A DNA stretch of 64,000 nucleotides from Quatrionicoccus australiensis (lineage in GTDB: Bacteria; Pseudomonadota; Gammaproteobacteria; Burkholderiales; Rhodocyclaceae): contig NZ_JAHBAH010000001.1 of assembly GCF_020510425.1 (NCBI RefSeq), forward strand, positions 3,577,001 to 3,641,000, in the 5' to 3' direction. The stretch's first letter is position 1, and the number at the start of each line of letters is the position of its first letter. Position numbers and translations under genes: made by a program. Below, piece by piece: positions 1 to 7,917 of this stretch. The notes beneath the pieces were generated by a model. That model searched no databases and had not been told where the DNA came from. It was given only the letters and a program-made list of their open reading frames with translations.

Positions 1-1518
1 CTCACCTTGATCACCAAAGGCAGAGGCCGCTAGCCATACCAGGCGCTGGCAATCGGCACTCAACTCATTCCAGCGATTTCGAATGAAGGTGAACCCTCCC
101 CGGTCTTTCCATTGCCGCCAGCAGTCGATGCATGCCCTCTTTACTGTGTCGGAGCGAGTGGCATCATAGATTTGTTGTACGAATGCAGCTCTGGGCGGCG
201 TCCGCTTGAAACGCAGGGTTCGAAGATAGTGGAGAAGGCTTGCTTCCGCCTGAAGCAGGTGGGCTGAATGTTCCGGAATGACATCCAGGATTTGGTCAAG
301 GGTAATGAAAATGTCGGTAAATTCTTCGGTAGCACGGAGGTTTGCAACCCCTCGCATAATCGTTGACCAAGAGGCGCGGAAGGCATGCAAATTTCCCTGA
401 CTCAGGAGGGTGGTTGCAAGCTGAATAGCAACGGTGGGCTCCTGCAGCTTGAGTGTACGTCCAATCTGAGTTACCAAAAAGGTGTCCGGCAAAGCTTTCT
501 CCAACTCGCGATTAAGAAGTTTCTGGACCTCAAGACTCTCGACTGTTTGCTTTAACGACTCGTAATCGTCGACTGAAGTATCCGAATAAGGATCAAAGTG
601 CAGGTCAATTTGCCTGAGTTGTCGCGCTTCGTCATCGTCGGCGCCAAGCTGAGAAATTACGTAGTCAAGGTAATGCCTCGATGCAAACATCACGGTCTTC
701 GTCTTATTCAACGTCAATCCGTAATCAGCGAGAGTGTGCGAAAGAAAGGAAAGCGCCCGATAAGCATCTGCTTGGGACCTGGCAATCAGAACATAGTCAT
801 CGACATATCTATGCCATTGAATCCCGGCCCCTGTCATCCGGTGGTCAACTGGATTGAGAAATAACTCCGCAAGGATTCGAGAGCATTGCCCCCCAATCGG
901 AAGGCCAAACGACCTGCCACTTGAGAATTTATTGAGAAGCGCGTTTATTTGGTTACCGATGCGCTCGTTTTCTGGAAAAAGGTCATCAATAAAGTTTTCA
1001 ATATGATGGTGAGATATGTGCTGGTAAAAACTCGATATATCGGTTTGAACAATGACTGTGCCTGGCCCTCCAGCGCTTGCATCGGCAACTGTTGCCTCCC
1101 GGAATGCCTTCCATGAAAAAGTTCTGTCGAACAGTTCGTGTCCACCATTACGTAGGAAGCGGTATGAATGAACTCGGCCGTCACGATCATCTTCCAGCGC
1201 GTCTGCAATTGCTACCCCTAGCCCATTGAGGTAAATATTCCAGAACGGCTGAATTTTGGTTGCCACGCGGAACCCAGTCGGACCTGTCGGAGCCAAGAGA
1301 CGCTCACTGAAAACACTAAGTGCTGTTACCTTGGTCGAACTATTTTGTTCGCTATCGCGTTGCAACTGTTCAAAGAACGCAAATGCCGCGTGTGCTAGTT
1401 CCGCTTGCTTGTGCGAAACGAAGCGGGTGTCGATATCGAACGGAAGCATATCGTTATCGCCATGTGCCCCGATGTCGGCAGCGGCTCGTTCAAAATGTTC
1501 CAGTGTTACGTTTGGCAT
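1..1518 (-). CDS. Reverse transcriptase, defence-associated (UG/Abi-like) type, 3' end outside window
   Basis: An RNA-directed DNA polymerase, open for 506 codons from the ATG at 1518 to the window edge, so the C-terminus is missing. A GGAG ribosome site lies about 6 bases upstream of the ATG. RT motifs are visible: motif A TDISSFYQHI (Asp160), motif B GLPIGGQCSR (205-214) and motif C RYVDDYVLI (238-241). After the polymerase core there are more than 250 residues rich in helix pairs, like the alpha-helical repeat extension of Abi/UG anti-phage RTs. No maturase X or HNH domain of a group II intron enzyme is visible in the part seen. The base composition is richer in AT than the core genome further right. 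A retron RT is possible but the protein is longer than the roughly 300-350 residues usual for those. The RT assignment is firm; the defence role is inference. Confidence 0.85.
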   Translation of the reverse strand, partial: MPNVTLEHFERAAADIGAHGDNDMLPFDIDTRFVSHKQAELAHAAFAFFEQLQRDSEQNSSTKVTALSVFSERLLAPTGPTGFRVATKIQPFWNIYLNGLGVAIADALEDDRDGRVHSYRFLRNGGHELFDRTFSWKAFREATVADASAGGPGTVIVQTDISSFYQHISHHHIENFIDDLFPENERIGNQINALLNKFSSGRSFGLPIGGQCSRILAELFLNPVDHRMTGAGIQWHRYVDDYVLIARSQADAYRALSFLSHTLADYGLTLNKTKTVMFASRHYLDYVISQLGADDDEARQLRQIDLHFDPYSDTSVDDYESLKQTVESLEVQKLLNRELEKALPDTFLVTQIGRTLKLQEPTVAIQLATTLLSQGNLHAFRASWSTIMRGVANLRATEEFTDIFITLDQILDVIPEHSAHLLQAEASLLHYLRTLRFKRTPPRAAFVQQIYDATRSDTVKRACIDCWRQWKDRGGFTFIRNRWNELSADCQRLVWLAASAFGDQGE

Positions 1519-1671
1519 GTTTTTCTCCGCTACCCAATGCTCATTGGCATACTATCATTGCATATGCGGATGCCGAGTCTGGTGGAAGCTCTAATTAACC
1601 CGACAATTCACACATCTGCTACGCGACAAGACCATGCAGCGCTGGTGATTTCAAACATTTGATCAAGAGCC

Positions 1672-2430
1672 ATGAACGCCCCCCATTCATCCGTCGAATC
1701 GAACCGTCTATGGGACTTGTTGCCCAAGGCGATAAGCACTGTTGTATCTCTTTCTGCGATTGGGTATTTCGTCGGCTGGAAGGAAACGAAGGCTTATTAC
1801 ACGTCAATTGGCGCGAGTTGGGCAGCCGCATCAGTGCCTCCGCTAACCTTGCTTCAACAAAGTGCGAATACCATCATTGCAATCGCATTTGGCGCCTTTT
1901 ACTCATTGACACTGCTCAATGATAATAAGATTACTACACGCAAACTTAGCTGGGCTTGCGCAGCCTTCCTGCTGACTTCTTCGGTATGCCTGCTTGCCTC
2001 ACAGGGCACATTTGGCAAGCTCCCATCCCCGGGGCCTTACACGTTTGCAAGCATTGGGTCGTTGCTGTGTGCGGTAGCTGCGGGGATTACTGTGGCTGAA
2101 CTCTACGGACACACTAAGGCTATTCACGCCCCCCTCTCATCAGGGCATCTGTGGCTTGTCTACTGGATCGTGCTACCTGGCCTTTTCTGGGCTCCTGAAC
2201 GCCTAGGTCAAGCTCAATCCATGCGTGACATGGACGTAACCAACTCACCATTACCATTTGTCGCAGTCGATTCCATACAACCCGCGAATGTTTGGCGGCT
2301 GGTACAACTGCTCCAAGACAAAGCACTACTTGTAAGACTCGATGCAAAAGAGAATCAAAGGCAATTCAGAGTAGTTGAAGTCAAAGACATTCGATCAATT
2401 GCCGTTACGCCATCATCAGAGATTCAATAA
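1672..2430 (+). CDS. Multi-pass membrane protein of unknown function
   Basis: I do not recognise this 252-residue protein. It has a short hydrophilic N-terminus, then about four or five hydrophobic stretches (roughly residues 17-35, 45-80, 92-112, 122-145 and 157-173), and ends with a soluble tail of about 75 residues carrying a beta-rich segment (VVEVKDIRSIAV). The gene is transcribed away from the reverse transcriptase across a 150-base gap. It sits just before an attC-like hairpin and the DUF4365 gene. Membrane proteins often accompany nucleic-acid sensors in defence operons, but here the divergent orientation gives only a positional link. The start at 1672 is the first in-frame ATG that begins before the first membrane segment. 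Confidence 0.6.
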   Translation: MNAPHSSVESNRLWDLLPKAISTVVSLSAIGYFVGWKETKAYYTSIGASWAAASVPPLTLLQQSANTIIAIAFGAFYSLTLLNDNKITTRKLSWACAAFLLTSSVCLLASQGTFGKLPSPGPYTFASIGSLLCAVAAGITVAELYGHTKAIHAPLSSGHLWLVYWIVLPGLFWAPERLGQAQSMRDMDVTNSPLPFVAVDSIQPANVWRLVQLLQDKALLVRLDAKENQRQFRVVEVKDIRSIAVTPSSEIQ

Positions 2431-2544
2431 TGAAGAGGCGTTGAAATACCAACGCTGCGGAGGTCGGTTCAACAGGACGTCTAACCGCTATCCTCGTCAC
2501 AATGAGAAATGGCTGTACGTTTTTGGCACAAAGCATCAAATGCC

Positions 2545-2613
2545 GCATAACCCCATCAATCGAGCGGACCTCGCGCATAAAACTGCGCGAGGTCTCTCAT
2601 TTAACTGTTAGCT
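2545..2613 (+). repeat. attC-like cassette recombination site
   Basis: A perfect 10-bp stem (GACCTCGCGC at 2567-2576 with its complement at 2585-2594, 8-base loop) lies between GCATAAC (2545-2551, R''-like) and GTTAGCT (2607-2613, R'-like). The DUF4365 start codon follows seven bases after the GTTAGCT box, the usual spacing for a gene in an integron cassette. GCATAAC and GTTAGCT are only partly complementary. An alternative R'' box, GTCTAAC at 2479-2485, would make a longer site of about 135 bases. There is no T-run, so a simple terminator is less likely. Confidence 0.45.
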
Positions 2614-2619
2614 TCTTGG

Positions 2620-3468
2620 ATGAGAACTCAAACGCACATCGTCGATTCCAGGGCCATCAAGGCCGTCATGGGACAGTTGCCGGACCATTGGGTCGTGCGA
2701 GAACTGACCGAGCGTGACTATGGCATCGATCTGATGGTGGAAATTTTTGCACCGGGTCTAAAAGATGCAAAGGGCAAGGATGCTTTCGCTGCAACTGGGG
2801 CCGTTTTCCATATTCAGATCAAGGGCACTGAAGAGTCGCTTAAGCCTGTCCACGCAGGCACAATCAACTACTGCATCGATAAGAAATCGCTCTCTTACGT
2901 GGAGAAATTCAGCACCCCGTTTCTTCTGTTTCGTGTGAGCGTCACCGATCCTCAGTCGATTTATTTCCTTTGGATTCAACGTTACATCAAGGATGTCATG
3001 GATCGCGAGACCCCAATGTGGCGGGAGGACATGGAGGATTCAATAACAGTTCGAATTCCTCCAGAAAACAAGCTCTCGAATGGCATAAATAAAATTGAGG
3101 GAATTGCATATCGCCCAAAGTATCTGGAGGAGCTTGCTGAGTTTTCCGAGATATACACTGATATTGGAAGCAGAATTGGCGCCATTCGCACCGGTATGCA
3201 CGACGTCAACCAGGAGGTGATAGCAGACCTCAAAAATCGTGCTTGTCGTGCCCAACGGCTCAATGTGCTCCTTACGCGCAATGAATGCTGCATTAATAGA
3301 CAGAGCTTAGATGCATTAATCCAATACATCGTTGGCCTCGATAAGCAGGAAGGTCGTAGCACGGAGCCTCCAGAGGAGTACAACTTCAAAATACTTGCAC
3401 AAAGCATAACCGGGATGGGCTTGGTGGAGAATTTTGTTTTGGAAAACGATGGTCTTTCGGCGTATTAA
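2620..3468 (+). CDS. DUF4365 domain protein, predicted PD-(D/E)XK-type nuclease
   Basis: A 282-residue protein whose first ~180 residues match the DUF4365 pattern: RELTERDYGIDLMVEIF (Asp33, Asp37, Glu41) followed by HIQIKGT (Gln66, Lys68). This D...QxK arrangement is the predicted PD-(D/E)XK catalytic core of the family. DUF4365 domains occur alone or joined to other domains in defence loci and in mobile integron cassettes. The C-terminal ~100 residues are helical and unassigned. The gene is preceded by an attC-like hairpin ending seven bases before the ATG and followed within ten bases by a second attC-like sequence, so it looks like a single-gene cassette. No clear Shine-Dalgarno sequence is visible, which is common in cassette genes. 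The nuclease activity is family-level inference. Confidence 0.7.
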   Translation: MRTQTHIVDSRAIKAVMGQLPDHWVVRELTERDYGIDLMVEIFAPGLKDAKGKDAFAATGAVFHIQIKGTEESLKPVHAGTINYCIDKKSLSYVEKFSTPFLLFRVSVTDPQSIYFLWIQRYIKDVMDRETPMWREDMEDSITVRIPPENKLSNGINKIEGIAYRPKYLEELAEFSEIYTDIGSRIGAIRTGMHDVNQEVIADLKNRACRAQRLNVLLTRNECCINRQSLDALIQYIVGLDKQEGRSTEPPEEYNFKILAQSITGMGLVENFVLENDGLSAY

Positions 3469-3477
3469 TCAGCACGA

Positions 3478-3540
3478 AGCTAACAATTCATTTAAGCCGA
3501 CGCCGCTTTCCTGCGCGGCTTATTCCAGAACATCCGCTTC
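3478..3540 (+). repeat. Degenerate attC site resembling those of aadA-type cassettes
   Basis: AGCTAAC (3478-3484) is followed by a spacer and a stem made of AAGCCG (3494-3499) and CGGCTT (3516-3521), with an extrahelical A at 3500 and an inner CGC/GCG pair. The first 30 bases are strongly reminiscent of the attC of aadA resistance cassettes as I remember it (TAACAATTCATTCAAGCCG). The distal R' box (GTTRRRY) is not present, so the right-hand half seems lost or replaced. It begins ten bases after the stop codon of the DUF4365 gene. Confidence 0.55.
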
Positions 3541-4148
3541 AACAATTCAGGACTTGCCGCTTTGGGTCGATAGTTCGCATTCTCTGAATGGGAAAAGCAC
3601 CGTTTGAGTGTTGAGGCCATCAGACACTGAGCGGCAGGTCTGCGCCAGATTGCAGCCTGACACCGGCTGATGGGCCAACAACCGCTTTGGCAGAGGTGCT
3701 GCCTGATGTTGCTCGCATGAGGCTGGATCTCGGCAAATGCCGCCGGTTGGACAGGCTCTGCTGAGTGGCCGGTGTCGCGCAGGTTGCTGACGTTGAAGCG
3801 GCACTCCCCTTAAATGGACGCTTCCGTTACCGACGAATGATTACTCCCTGCCCTGATCCGCAATTCGACCCTATCCTGCTTTAGCGACTGGTATCTGATT
3901 TGTGAAGTCAATTGGGGCGGCCATTCACTGGCGGCAGTTCAACACTGCTACCGTTAAAATGGTATCCCATCAGGTATTGATTAACTTTGACTTTGTCATT
4001 GCATCTTCCAGACAATACTCCACTTTTGCGGCCTGCTGCGTCAGGCTAAGTAGCGAGTCAACGCCAGTCTTCAGATAGATCCGTGAGCGGCGCCCTTCAG
4101 CCGTGCGTATACTGACATGAAGGCTCAAACCATTCGTCCGGAAAACCC
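3541..4148. other. Intergenic stretch of about 600 bases without a convincing complete gene
   Basis: Between the degenerate attC site and the TPR-CHAT gene I find no complete gene. An 85-codon open frame on the minus strand (3547-3804) has low-complexity, Pro/Arg/Cys-rich translation and no ribosome site. The right third carries a short protein-like remnant on the minus strand (listed separately). The promoter of the TPR-CHAT gene should lie in the last 150 bases. Confidence 0.5.
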
Positions 4149-4158
4149 ATGCGCCCGA
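3970..4158 (-). pseudogene. Short protein-like remnant, start lost
   Basis: On the minus strand the frame closed by TGA at 3972-3970 reads as about 60 natural-looking residues, including HVSIRTAEGRRSRIYLKTG and LTQQAAKVEYCLEDAMTKSK, with no ATG start and an in-frame stop just upstream (4161-4159). The composition looks like the end of a real helical protein rather than random translation. It overlaps the first bases of the divergent TPR-CHAT gene. It could equally be a short TTG-initiated gene (TTG near 4124) or chance. I do not recognise the family. Confidence 0.25.
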
Positions 4159-7100
4159 TCACCCTCGCTCTCCTGCTCGCCTTCAGCCTGCCAGTTGCCC
4201 TACCGCCAGCCCAGGCCCAAACCGCCGTGGCAACCATGCCGGTAACGAGCATCACTGCGCTTAAAAGCGAAGTCAACGAAGCCATGAACGCCCAGAACTG
4301 GCCCCACATGGCCACACTGGCCAAGCGTATGGTTGATCAAGATCCGCAGAATTCAGATGGCCACCACTGGCTGGGGTTGGCCTTGACACAAATGGGGGAT
4401 ATCGCTCGCGCCATACCTCCCCGTCGTCGTGCCGCCGAATTACAGCCTGATTATGCTGATAACTGGAATGGTCTGTGCTGGACGCTGATCCTAGCCAATC
4501 AGCCGGCAGAGGCCCAGTCGGCCTGCGAAAAAGCAGCCAGCCTCGACCCGACTAATTGGCCTGCCTTGGTCAATCTCGGTCACACTTTCCTGCTTCAGGG
4601 CGATGCAAAATCCGCCCAGGGTTGGTACCAAATGGCACTGCTCTACATCGATAGTGACCGCGCCTTCGAAAACGGCCCCTTGGCCGATTTCAATACTTTT
4701 ATTGATAAAGGCTGGAAGGTAAGGGAATGCCGTCAGGCTCGAACCTGGTTCATGCAGGCATGGCCTAATTGGCAAACAGCCATGCGTCTCAAGAACGAAG
4801 CGGATCAGCTAAAGGCTGCCGGAAAATATCGTCAAGCCTTGCCTTTGGCCCGACAAAGCTTACAAGCAACAACTAAAACGCTCGGAAATTTCCATCCTAT
4901 AACAGGCTTCCGCCTAAGCGACGTTGCCATTCTTCTTCAGCTGACCGGTAGCAATGCCCATGCCGAACCGCTATTTGTCCGTGCTCTTGCCATTACAGAA
5001 AAAATTCTTGGCCCGGAACATCCCGATACAGGAATCTCTCTCGACAATCTGGCGGAGCTATACCGCACCATGGGTCAATATGCTCGCGCCGAGCCTCTCT
5101 ATATCCGCGCCCTCGCCATCTCGGAAGCCGCAAATGGCCTGGAACACCTGTCAACCAGCAACGTCCTGAACAATTTGGGCTTGCTTTATCAGGCCATGGG
5201 CCAATACGCCCGGGCTGAGGCATTCCATCTCCGCGCCATAAGCATTACAGACAAGCATCTCGGTCCGGAACACCCGACTACAGGCATTTCCCTCAATAAT
5301 TTGGCGTTGCTGTACCAATCCATCGGGCAGTTCGCCAAGGCCGAAGAGCTATTTATCCGAGCCGTAAACATTGGCGAAAAACACCTAGGTCCTACGCACC
5401 CGGATACCGGTGTCTGGCTCAACAATCTGGCCGGACTTTACCAACAATTGGGTCAGTATGATCGAGCGGAGCCGCTCTATTCGCGAGCCTTGGCCATCTC
5501 GGAAAAGTCCAACGGCCCCAACCATCCATCCACCGCCCGACAACTCAACAACCTGGCATTGCTTTATCAAGTCATGGGTCGATACAAGCACGCCGAGCCT
5601 CTCGCTCGCCGTGCCCTCGCCATCGGTGAAAAATACTTGGGGCCAGAACACCCCGATGCGGGTGTATGGATCAACAACCTGGCATTGCTTTATTACTACA
5701 CAGGACAATACGCCCGAGCCGAACCGCTCATGTTGCGCACCTTGGCCATTTCGGAAAAGGTCGAAGGCCCGGAGCACCCATCGACAGGCATTCGACTGAA
5801 CAATCTGGCCGGACTGTATGAGGCCATGAAGAAACCAACGCGCGCCGAGCCTCTCTTGCTGCGTGCCTGGCGTATCGCGACAAACGCTGGGAATCCTTCG
5901 AACACATGGATTGCACAAAAACTGCTCCTTGCCTTCTACACCGACACCCAACCCGACCTCGCCATCTGGTACGGCAAACAAGCGGTCAACACCCTGCAAT
6001 CCGTCCGCGCCGGCAATACGGGGCTGGACAAGGAAACTCAGAAGTCCTTCCTCGAGAAAAACGAAACCACCTACAAGTCCCTGGCCGACCTGCTCTTTGC
6101 CCAAGGTCGCCTGACCGAAGGCCAGCAGGTTCTCGCCATGTTGAAGGAAGCCGAGTATTTCGACTTCGTCCAGCGCAGCAGCGCCAGCGATCCGCGCAAG
6201 ACCCAGGCCGGCTTTACCGAGCAGGAACGCCCGTGGAGCGAGCGGTACAACCAGATCAGCAATCAGCTGGCCGCTTTGGGCAAGGAACGCGAGGGGCTGC
6301 TCAAGCGGGTGAAGAATGGCGAGACTCTGGCGGCGGACGAACTGGCGCGCAAGGAGAAGATCGATGCCGACCTCGCCGTTGCCCGCCAAGCCTACGATGC
6401 CTTCATGGTCGATTTGAAGAAGGAATTCACGCAAAACACGGGTGCCGACCGTCAGCAGGAGTTCGGCGAGAAAAACCTGGCCAGCCTGCGCGCCTTGCAG
6501 GGCACCTTGCGCGATCTGGGGCATGGCGCGGTGACGCTGCATTACCTGATGACCGACAAGCGGCTGTGGATTCTGCTGACCACACCAACCGTGCAGTTGA
6601 AGCGGGAGGCTGCCATCAACGCCGCCGACCTCAACCGTCAGATCGGTCAATACCGCGAGGCCATTGCCCGACGTGATCCCAAGATCAAGGAACTAGGCAA
6701 GGCGCTGTACGCCCTTTTGATCGGACCGGTGGCCGATGACCTGCAGCAGGCTGGGGCACAGACATTGATGCTGTCGCTCGACGGCAGCCTGCGTTATTTG
6801 CCGATGGCGGCACTGTACGACGGCGAGCGGTTCGTGGCTCAGCGTTATCAGTTGGCGCTCTATACCTCGGCAGCCACGGACAAGTTGAAGGACAAGCCGC
6901 AGGCGTCCTGGTCGCTGGCCGGTTATGGCTTGACCCGCAAGGTGGAGGATTTCAGTGCCTTGCCGTCGGTGAAGAGCGAACTGGAGGGCATCCTGCTGGA
7001 TATGCCGGGGCAGGTGAAGTTCGACCAGGCGTTTACCGCCCAGGCATTCAAAAGCGGGCTGGAGAACGAGCCGCCGGTGGTGCATCTGGCCAGTCACTTT

Positions 7101-7583
7101 GTGTTCGAACCGGGGAATGAGACAAATTCATTCCTGTTGCTGGGGGATGGCCAGCGGCTGTCGCTGAAGGAAATCAAGGATGGTTACGAGTTCGTGAATC
7201 TGGATTTGCTGACGCTCTCCGCTTGCGAAACCGCCGTAGGTGGCGGCAAGGATGCCAATGGCCGGGAGGTCGAGGGCTTTGGGGCGCTGGCCCAGAACCA
7301 GGGGGCCAAGGGCGTACTGGCGACCTTGTGGCCGGTGGCCGACGAAAGCACCGGGCAGTTCATGCAGCTCTTCTACGGCATTCGCCAGAAGAATCCGGGA
7401 ATGACCAAGGCGGCGGCGATGCAGCTGGCTCAGCTGGCCTTTATCGAGGGCCGGGTCGGGTCGGCGCTGGCTGAGGTCAGCCGCGGGGCGAAACGGAGGG
7501 AGGCAGGCAAGACGGCACCGGTGGATGCCACCGACCATCCCTACTTCTGGGCGCCATTCATCCTGATGGGAAACTGGTTGTGA
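4149..7583 (+). CDS. Secreted TPR-CHAT protein (kinesin-light-chain-type repeats, caspase-like domain)
   Basis: A 1144-residue protein with a clear signal peptide (hydrophobic core LALLLAFSLPVAL, cleavage near AQA at about residue 25). An ordinary TPR pair (about 35-130) is followed by eight or so 42-residue repeats of the kinesin-light-chain type (about 215-600) with the recurring pattern RALAISEKxLGPEHP and LNNLALLY. A coiled-coil stretch (about 690-790) leads into a C-terminal CHAT domain (about 840-1144). The caspase-like dyad is visible: His983 in HLASHF and Cys1026 in LSACETA. CHAT domains are predicted or proven proteases, some activated by partner proteins in bacterial programmed death or defence. 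A signal peptide means this one acts in the periplasm or outside the cell. The gene stands alone and is followed by a terminator. Confidence 0.88.
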   Translation: MRPITLALLLAFSLPVALPPAQAQTAVATMPVTSITALKSEVNEAMNAQNWPHMATLAKRMVDQDPQNSDGHHWLGLALTQMGDIARAIPPRRRAAELQPDYADNWNGLCWTLILANQPAEAQSACEKAASLDPTNWPALVNLGHTFLLQGDAKSAQGWYQMALLYIDSDRAFENGPLADFNTFIDKGWKVRECRQARTWFMQAWPNWQTAMRLKNEADQLKAAGKYRQALPLARQSLQATTKTLGNFHPITGFRLSDVAILLQLTGSNAHAEPLFVRALAITEKILGPEHPDTGISLDNLAELYRTMGQYARAEPLYIRALAISEAANGLEHLSTSNVLNNLGLLYQAMGQYARAEAFHLRAISITDKHLGPEHPTTGISLNNLALLYQSIGQFAKAEELFIRAVNIGEKHLGPTHPDTGVWLNNLAGLYQQLGQYDRAEPLYSRALAISEKSNGPNHPSTARQLNNLALLYQVMGRYKHAEPLARRALAIGEKYLGPEHPDAGVWINNLALLYYYTGQYARAEPLMLRTLAISEKVEGPEHPSTGIRLNNLAGLYEAMKKPTRAEPLLLRAWRIATNAGNPSNTWIAQKLLLAFYTDTQPDLAIWYGKQAVNTLQSVRAGNTGLDKETQKSFLEKNETTYKSLADLLFAQGRLTEGQQVLAMLKEAEYFDFVQRSSASDPRKTQAGFTEQERPWSERYNQISNQLAALGKEREGLLKRVKNGETLAADELARKEKIDADLAVARQAYDAFMVDLKKEFTQNTGADRQQEFGEKNLASLRALQGTLRDLGHGAVTLHYLMTDKRLWILLTTPTVQLKREAAINAADLNRQIGQYREAIARRDPKIKELGKALYALLIGPVADDLQQAGAQTLMLSLDGSLRYLPMAALYDGERFVAQRYQLALYTSAATDKLKDKPQASWSLAGYGLTRKVEDFSALPSVKSELEGILLDMPGQVKFDQAFTAQAFKSGLENEPPVVHLASHFVFEPGNETNSFLLLGDGQRLSLKEIKDGYEFVNLDLLTLSACETAVGGGKDANGREVEGFGALAQNQGAKGVLATLWPVADESTGQFMQLFYGIRQKNPGMTKAAAMQLAQLAFIEGRVGSALAEVSRGAKRREAGKTAPVDATDHPYFWAPFILMGNWL

Positions 7584-7664
7584 GTGCTTCGACGCCCCCC
7601 CCGTTTTCAGTAGCAGTGGGCTTTAACGTCCGGGGGGGGCATCGATTTCTTACAAAATACAAAT

Positions 7665-7695
7665 GGCCGGTCTCTAATCAGAACCGGCCTTTTTT
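7665..7695 (+). terminator. Rho-independent terminator after the TPR-CHAT gene
   Basis: GGCCGGT (7665-7671) pairs with ACCGGCC (7683-7689) and is followed at once by six T residues. It lies about 80 bases downstream of the TPR-CHAT stop codon. Confidence 0.8.
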
Positions 7696-7747
7696 CTATC
7701 GGTATCCGACCGACGGCTTTGGCCGAACAGCAGCCGGAAATTAATGG

Positions 7748-7771
7748 TTTTGAGCGGTCGACCGCTCAAAA
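7748..7771. repeat. Perfect 24-bp palindrome with SalI-centred core
   Basis: A fully symmetric sequence with centre GGTCGACC; each half reads TTTTGAGCGGTC. The 14-base core AGCGGTCGACCGCT recurs at 13827-13840 inside a larger perfect palindrome. It abuts a terminator hairpin here, as it does at the second site. Confidence 0.75.
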
Positions 7772-7800
7772 CGGGCATTTTTCACAATGCCCGTTTTTTT
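7771..7800 (+). terminator. Rho-independent terminator
   Basis: ACGGGCATT pairs with AATGCCCGT around a short loop and runs into seven T residues (7794-7800). It lies between the TPR-CHAT gene and the YcaO fusion gene, which argues that the latter starts downstream, at 7918, rather than at the earlier in-frame ATG at 7744. Confidence 0.8.
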
Positions 7801-7917
7801 GCCCAAGCTTTGTGCCACGCCCGTTTCCCGCGACCCTTCATACAACCCCGCTTCCTCCCAAGAAACCCGGATAATGGCGCCCAATCCGTTTCTTCACGCC
7901 ATTTCTGGAATTCCCGC

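Noticed and set aside
3547..3804. 85-codon open frame on the minus strand
   Set aside because: Translation is Pro/Arg/Cys-rich without natural secondary structure, there is no ribosome site, and it lies in otherwise gene-free sequence.
5385..6650. Long (421-codon) open frame opposite the TPR-CHAT gene
   Set aside because: It is a shadow of the TPR repeats on the other strand; low-complexity Gly/Gln/Leu pattern repeats with the same period.
7744..7917. N-terminal extension of the OsmC-YcaO frame
   Set aside because: It would be translated from a palindrome and a terminator; OsmC homology begins at the ATG at 7918.
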